A stretch of DNA of 15,673 nucleotides from NCBI GenBank assembly GCA_947589175.1, contig CANPZR010000032.1:1-15673 (forward strand), in the 5' to 3' direction. Of the stretch, positions 12,866 to 15,673 are shown piece by piece. Position 1 is the stretch's first letter; the number at the start of each line of letters is the position of its first letter. The translations under genes were made by a program, and so were the position numbers. The stretch is from an uncultured Lachnospiraceae bacterium. GTDB taxonomy: Bacteria; Bacillota; Clostridia; Lachnospirales; Lachnospiraceae. The notes below the pieces were generated by a model, which had not been told where the DNA came from, searched no databases, and worked only from the letters and a program-made list of their open reading frames with translations.

Positions 12866-15673
12866 TTACGAAAAATACTTCACGCCGCTGAGGAAGATCT
12901 TCTGATCCTGCTCGCCGTAAATATTGACCGCAACGCCATCTCCCCGGCGCTCCGAGTGCGCCATCTTGCCGAGCACCCGCCCGTCCGGACTGGTAATTCC
13001 CTCAATCGCGCAATAAGAGCCGTTGGGATTGAAGTCCTCGTCCATCGTCGGATTCCCGTCAATGTCCACATACTGGGTAGCCACCTGTCCATTCTCAAAG
13101 AGCTTCTGAATCCACTCGTCATTGGCCACAAACCGTCCCTCGCCGTGAGAGGCGGGAACCGCGTACACGCCGCCCAGCTCCGCTCCCTGCAGCCAGGGGG
13201 ACTTATTGGTAACGACTTTGAGGTATACCGACTTGGAAATATGTCTTCCGATGCTGTTGGTCGTAAGCGTCGGCGAATCCTCCGTCTGCGTCGTGATCTT
13301 TCCATACGGAACCAGTCCCAGCTTGATCAGCGCCTGGAATCCGTTGCAAATCCCCAGCGCCAGGCCGTCCCTCTGATCCAACAGCTCATGCACCGCCTCC
13401 TGAATCCGCTCGTTGCGGAATACCGAGGTGATGAATTTGGCGGAGCCATCCGGCTCGTCTCCGGCGCTGAAACCGCCGGCAAACATGAGAATCTGGGAAC
13501 CGCGGATTGCCTTTTCAAATGCCGCCACGCTGTCCGTAATATTCTGCTCCGTCATATTTTTAAATACAAGGCTCTCGGTGTCGGCGCCCGCCTTCCGGAA
13601 CGAAATCATCGTGTCGTACTCGCAGTTCGTTCCCGGGAATACCGGAATAAATACCTTCGGCCTCGCCACCTTGTGCCTGCACACATAAACATCCTTTGTA
13701 TCGTAGAGCTTTGTCTCGATATTTACATTCTTCACGCCGGATCTTGTGGGAAATACCTTCTCCAGCGTGCCGGTCCATGCCGCAAGCGCCTCGTCCATGG
13801 AAACCTTCTCGTCCCCGCAGACAAATGCCGCCTCATTAAGCACTTTTCCGAACCGGTCGTAGACAACGCCCGCCTCGTCAAGCTTTAACAGGTCGGATTC
13901 TGAAATCTCCGCCACAATCTCGCCGTAAGCGGGAACAAAATAGGATGCCTTGTCCCGATTGCCGCACAGCTCCACGCCGAGCTTGTTTCCAAACGCCATC
14001 TTGGCGACAGCATCCGCCAGCCCGTTTCCATCCAGCGCATACGCCGAGCAGATCACGCCCTCTCTCATAAGGCCGGTAATCTTCTCGTACTGTCCCATGA
14101 TAAACGGATAATCCGGCAGGTCGTACTCGTCTTTCTGAATCGGGAATCTCACGAGGATATTGCCCGCCTTTTTCAGCTCTCCCGTCACCACGTCGGAAAG
14201 CTTTGCCACATCTACCGCGAAGGAACAGAGGGTAGGCGGCACGTCTATATCGTTAAAGGTCCCGGACATGCTGTCCTTTCCGCCGATGGAAGGCAGCCCC
14301 AGCTTGATCTGGGCGTCATAGGCTCCGAGCAGAGCCGCCATCGGCTCGCCCCAGCGCTTGGGATCCTCTGTCATGCGCTTAAAATATTCCTGGAATGTAA
14401 AGCGGATTTTCCGGTAATCGCCGCCCGCCGCTACAATCTTCGCCACCGATGTGAGAATCGCGTACTCCGCTCCGTGGTACGGGCTCCAGCTCATGAGATA
14501 CGGATCCATTCCGTAGCTCATCATCGTCACGGTGTCGCAGTCGCCGTCCAGTACCGGCAGCTTGGCCGTCATCGCCTGTACCGGCGTCAGCTGGTACTTT
14601 CCGCCATAGGGCATCGTGACCGTGCAGGCTCCGATGGAGCTGTCAAACATCTCCACAAGTCCCTTTTTCGAGCAGGCATTGAGGCTGGAAAGCTCCGCCA
14701 AAAATGCGTCATGAAAGCTTTTTACCTCTTCCTTTTTATCTAAGTAGCTGTCCTTTTTCTCGGGAATCGTGACAACCACGTCCGTCTCCTGATGGGCGCC
14801 GTTCGTATCCAGAAAAGCACGGGAAATGTTTACAATTTCCTTGCCCCTCCACTTCAGGATAAGCCGCGGGGATTCCGTCACCACGGCCACGCAGACCGCC
14901 TCCAGGTTCTCCTCCTCGGCATAGGCCAACATCTGGTCGGCGTCCTTCGGATCCACCACGACCGCCATGCGCTCCTGGGACTCCGAGATGGACAGCTCCG
15001 TGCCGTCCAGTCCGGCATACTTTTTCGGCACCTTGTCAAGGTCCACTGTCAGACCGTCCGCCAGCTCTCCGATTGCCACCGACACGCCGCCGGCTCCAAA
15101 GTCGTTGCACTTCTTGATCAGGCGGCTGACCTCTTCCCGCCGGAACAGTCTCTGAATCTTGCGCTCGGTCGGCGCGTTTCCCTTCTGGACCTCTGCCCCG
15201 CAGGTGTCAATAGAAGCGGTATTGTGCGCCTTAGAGGAACCCGTGGCGCCGCCGCAGCCGTCCCTTCCGGTGCGACCGCCGAGGAGAATAATGATATCCC
15301 CCGGATCGGATGTCTCGCGGATTACATTCTTTCTGGGAGCCGCTCCCATCACGGCGCCGATCTCCAGTCTCTTCGCCACGTAGTTGGGATGATAGATCTC
15401 GTCTACCAGCCCGGTGGCAAGACCGATCTGATTGCCGTAGGAGCTGTATCCCTTTGCCGCTCCGGTCACGATTTTCCTCTGAGCCAGCTTGCCCTCCAGC
15501 GTATCCTTCAGCGACCGGGTCGGATCGGCCGCTCCGGTCACGCGCATGGCCTGATATACATAGCCGCGGCCGGACAGCGGATCTCTGATGGCTCCGCCCA
15601 GACAGGTGGCCGCGCCGCCGAACGGCTCGATTTCGGTGGGGTGGTTGTGCGTCTCATTTTTGAAAAATACAAG
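12866..15673 (-). CDS. purL: Phosphoribosylformylglycinamidine synthase, fused PurL-PurQ (5' end cut by window edge)
   Basis: FGAM synthase converts FGAR, glutamine and ATP to FGAM in step four of purine synthesis. About 935 C-terminal residues are visible; the frame runs open to the window edge, where it reads KNETHNHPTEIEPFGGAATC, the conserved substrate-binding motif of PurL. Further motifs are ILLGGRTGRDGCGGATGSS, NDFGAGGVSVAIGELADG and LPSIGGKDSMSGTF. The C-terminal third is a class I glutamine amidotransferase: FIPVFPGTNCEYDT, the nucleophile cysteine in LGICNGFQAL (codon 13346-13348) and PASHGEGRF. A single large chain with the glutaminase domain attached is found in many Clostridia and in proteobacteria; Bacillus uses separate PurL, PurQ and PurS. 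The full length is probably about 1250 residues. It is clearly more GC-rich than the CRISPR genes. Confidence 0.97.
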   Translation of the reverse strand, partial: LVFFKNETHNHPTEIEPFGGAATCLGGAIRDPLSGRGYVYQAMRVTGAADPTRSLKDTLEGKLAQRKIVTGAAKGYSSYGNQIGLATGLVDEIYHPNYVAKRLEIGAVMGAAPRKNVIRETSDPGDIIILLGGRTGRDGCGGATGSSKAHNTASIDTCGAEVQKGNAPTERKIQRLFRREEVSRLIKKCNDFGAGGVSVAIGELADGLTVDLDKVPKKYAGLDGTELSISESQERMAVVVDPKDADQMLAYAEEENLEAVCVAVVTESPRLILKWRGKEIVNISRAFLDTNGAHQETDVVVTIPEKKDSYLDKKEEVKSFHDAFLAELSSLNACSKKGLVEMFDSSIGACTVTMPYGGKYQLTPVQAMTAKLPVLDGDCDTVTMMSYGMDPYLMSWSPYHGAEYAILTSVAKIVAAGGDYRKIRFTFQEYFKRMTEDPKRWGEPMAALLGAYDAQIKLGLPSIGGKDSMSGTFNDIDVPPTLCSFAVDVAKLSDVVTGELKKAGNILVRFPIQKDEYDLPDYPFIMGQYEKITGLMREGVICSAYALDGNGLADAVAKMAFGNKLGVELCGNRDKASYFVPAYGEIVAEISESDLLKLDEAGVVYDRFGKVLNEAAFVCGDEKVSMDEALAAWTGTLEKVFPTRSGVKNVNIETKLYDTKDVYVCRHKVARPKVFIPVFPGTNCEYDTMISFRKAGADTESLVFKNMTEQNITDSVAAFEKAIRGSQILMFAGGFSAGDEPDGSAKFITSVFRNERIQEAVHELLDQRDGLALGICNGFQALIKLGLVPYGKITTQTEDSPTLTTNSIGRHISKSVYLKVVTNKSPWLQGAELGGVYAVPASHGEGRFVANDEWIQKLFENGQVATQYVDIDGNPTMDEDFNPNGSYCAIEGITSPDGRVLGKMAHSERRGDGVAVNIYGEQDQKIFLSGVKYFS

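Overview
The window reads as a chromosomal segment of a low-to-mid GC Gram-positive anaerobe, most likely a Clostridia/Lachnospiraceae-type Bacillota. The reasons are strong Shine-Dalgarno sites, consensus sigma-A promoters, a clostridial-style fused PurL/PurQ FGAM synthase, and a type III-A CRISPR repeat resembling Gram-positive ones. Every gene, the tRNA and the CRISPR array are expressed from the minus strand, so the biological reading direction is from base 15673 down to base 1. The family assignments come from motifs and overall resemblance; no database search was run.

Housekeeping end (about 12.0-15.7 kb): the C-terminal ~935 residues of a fused purL/purQ, then maf, then tRNA-Gly(GCC) behind a perfect consensus promoter, then a small zinc-ribbon protein gene ending in a strong bidirectional-looking terminator.

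Small regulatory operon (about 11.0-11.72 kb): a 52-residue ribbon-helix-helix protein and an FtsL/DivIC-like single-pass coiled-coil membrane protein. The promoter carries a perfect inverted repeat around the -35 box and an ACACAC motif iterated at exactly 22-bp steps, which looks like an autoregulatory operator.

CRISPR-Cas locus (about 0.2-10.94 kb): a complete type III-A (Csm) system in three blocks. First is the effector operon cas6-cas10(csm1)-csm2-csm3-csm4-csm5, tightly packed with two ATGA overlaps. Second is a leader and an array of 21 intact 35-nt repeats plus one decayed terminal repeat. Third is a downstream block cas1-cas2-csm6 with its own candidate promoters. Cas6 should cut the pre-crRNA to leave an 8-nt ACGGAAAC handle. 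Csm2-5 and Cas10 form the RNA-guided complex. Csm3 carries the target-RNA cleaving Asp, Cas10 has both an intact HD and an intact GGDD motif, and Csm6 has a CARF domain plus a HEPN R-X4-H motif, so cyclic-oligoadenylate signalling looks complete.

The system type itself is known. The less ordinary points are: 20 of 21 spacers have an open reading frame on the strand antisense to the crRNA, as expected for mRNA targeting; the Cas1 start is probably the internal ATG at 2963; the leader contains a 15-bp palindrome; and an MBL-fold hydrolase gene starts 18 bp after csm6.
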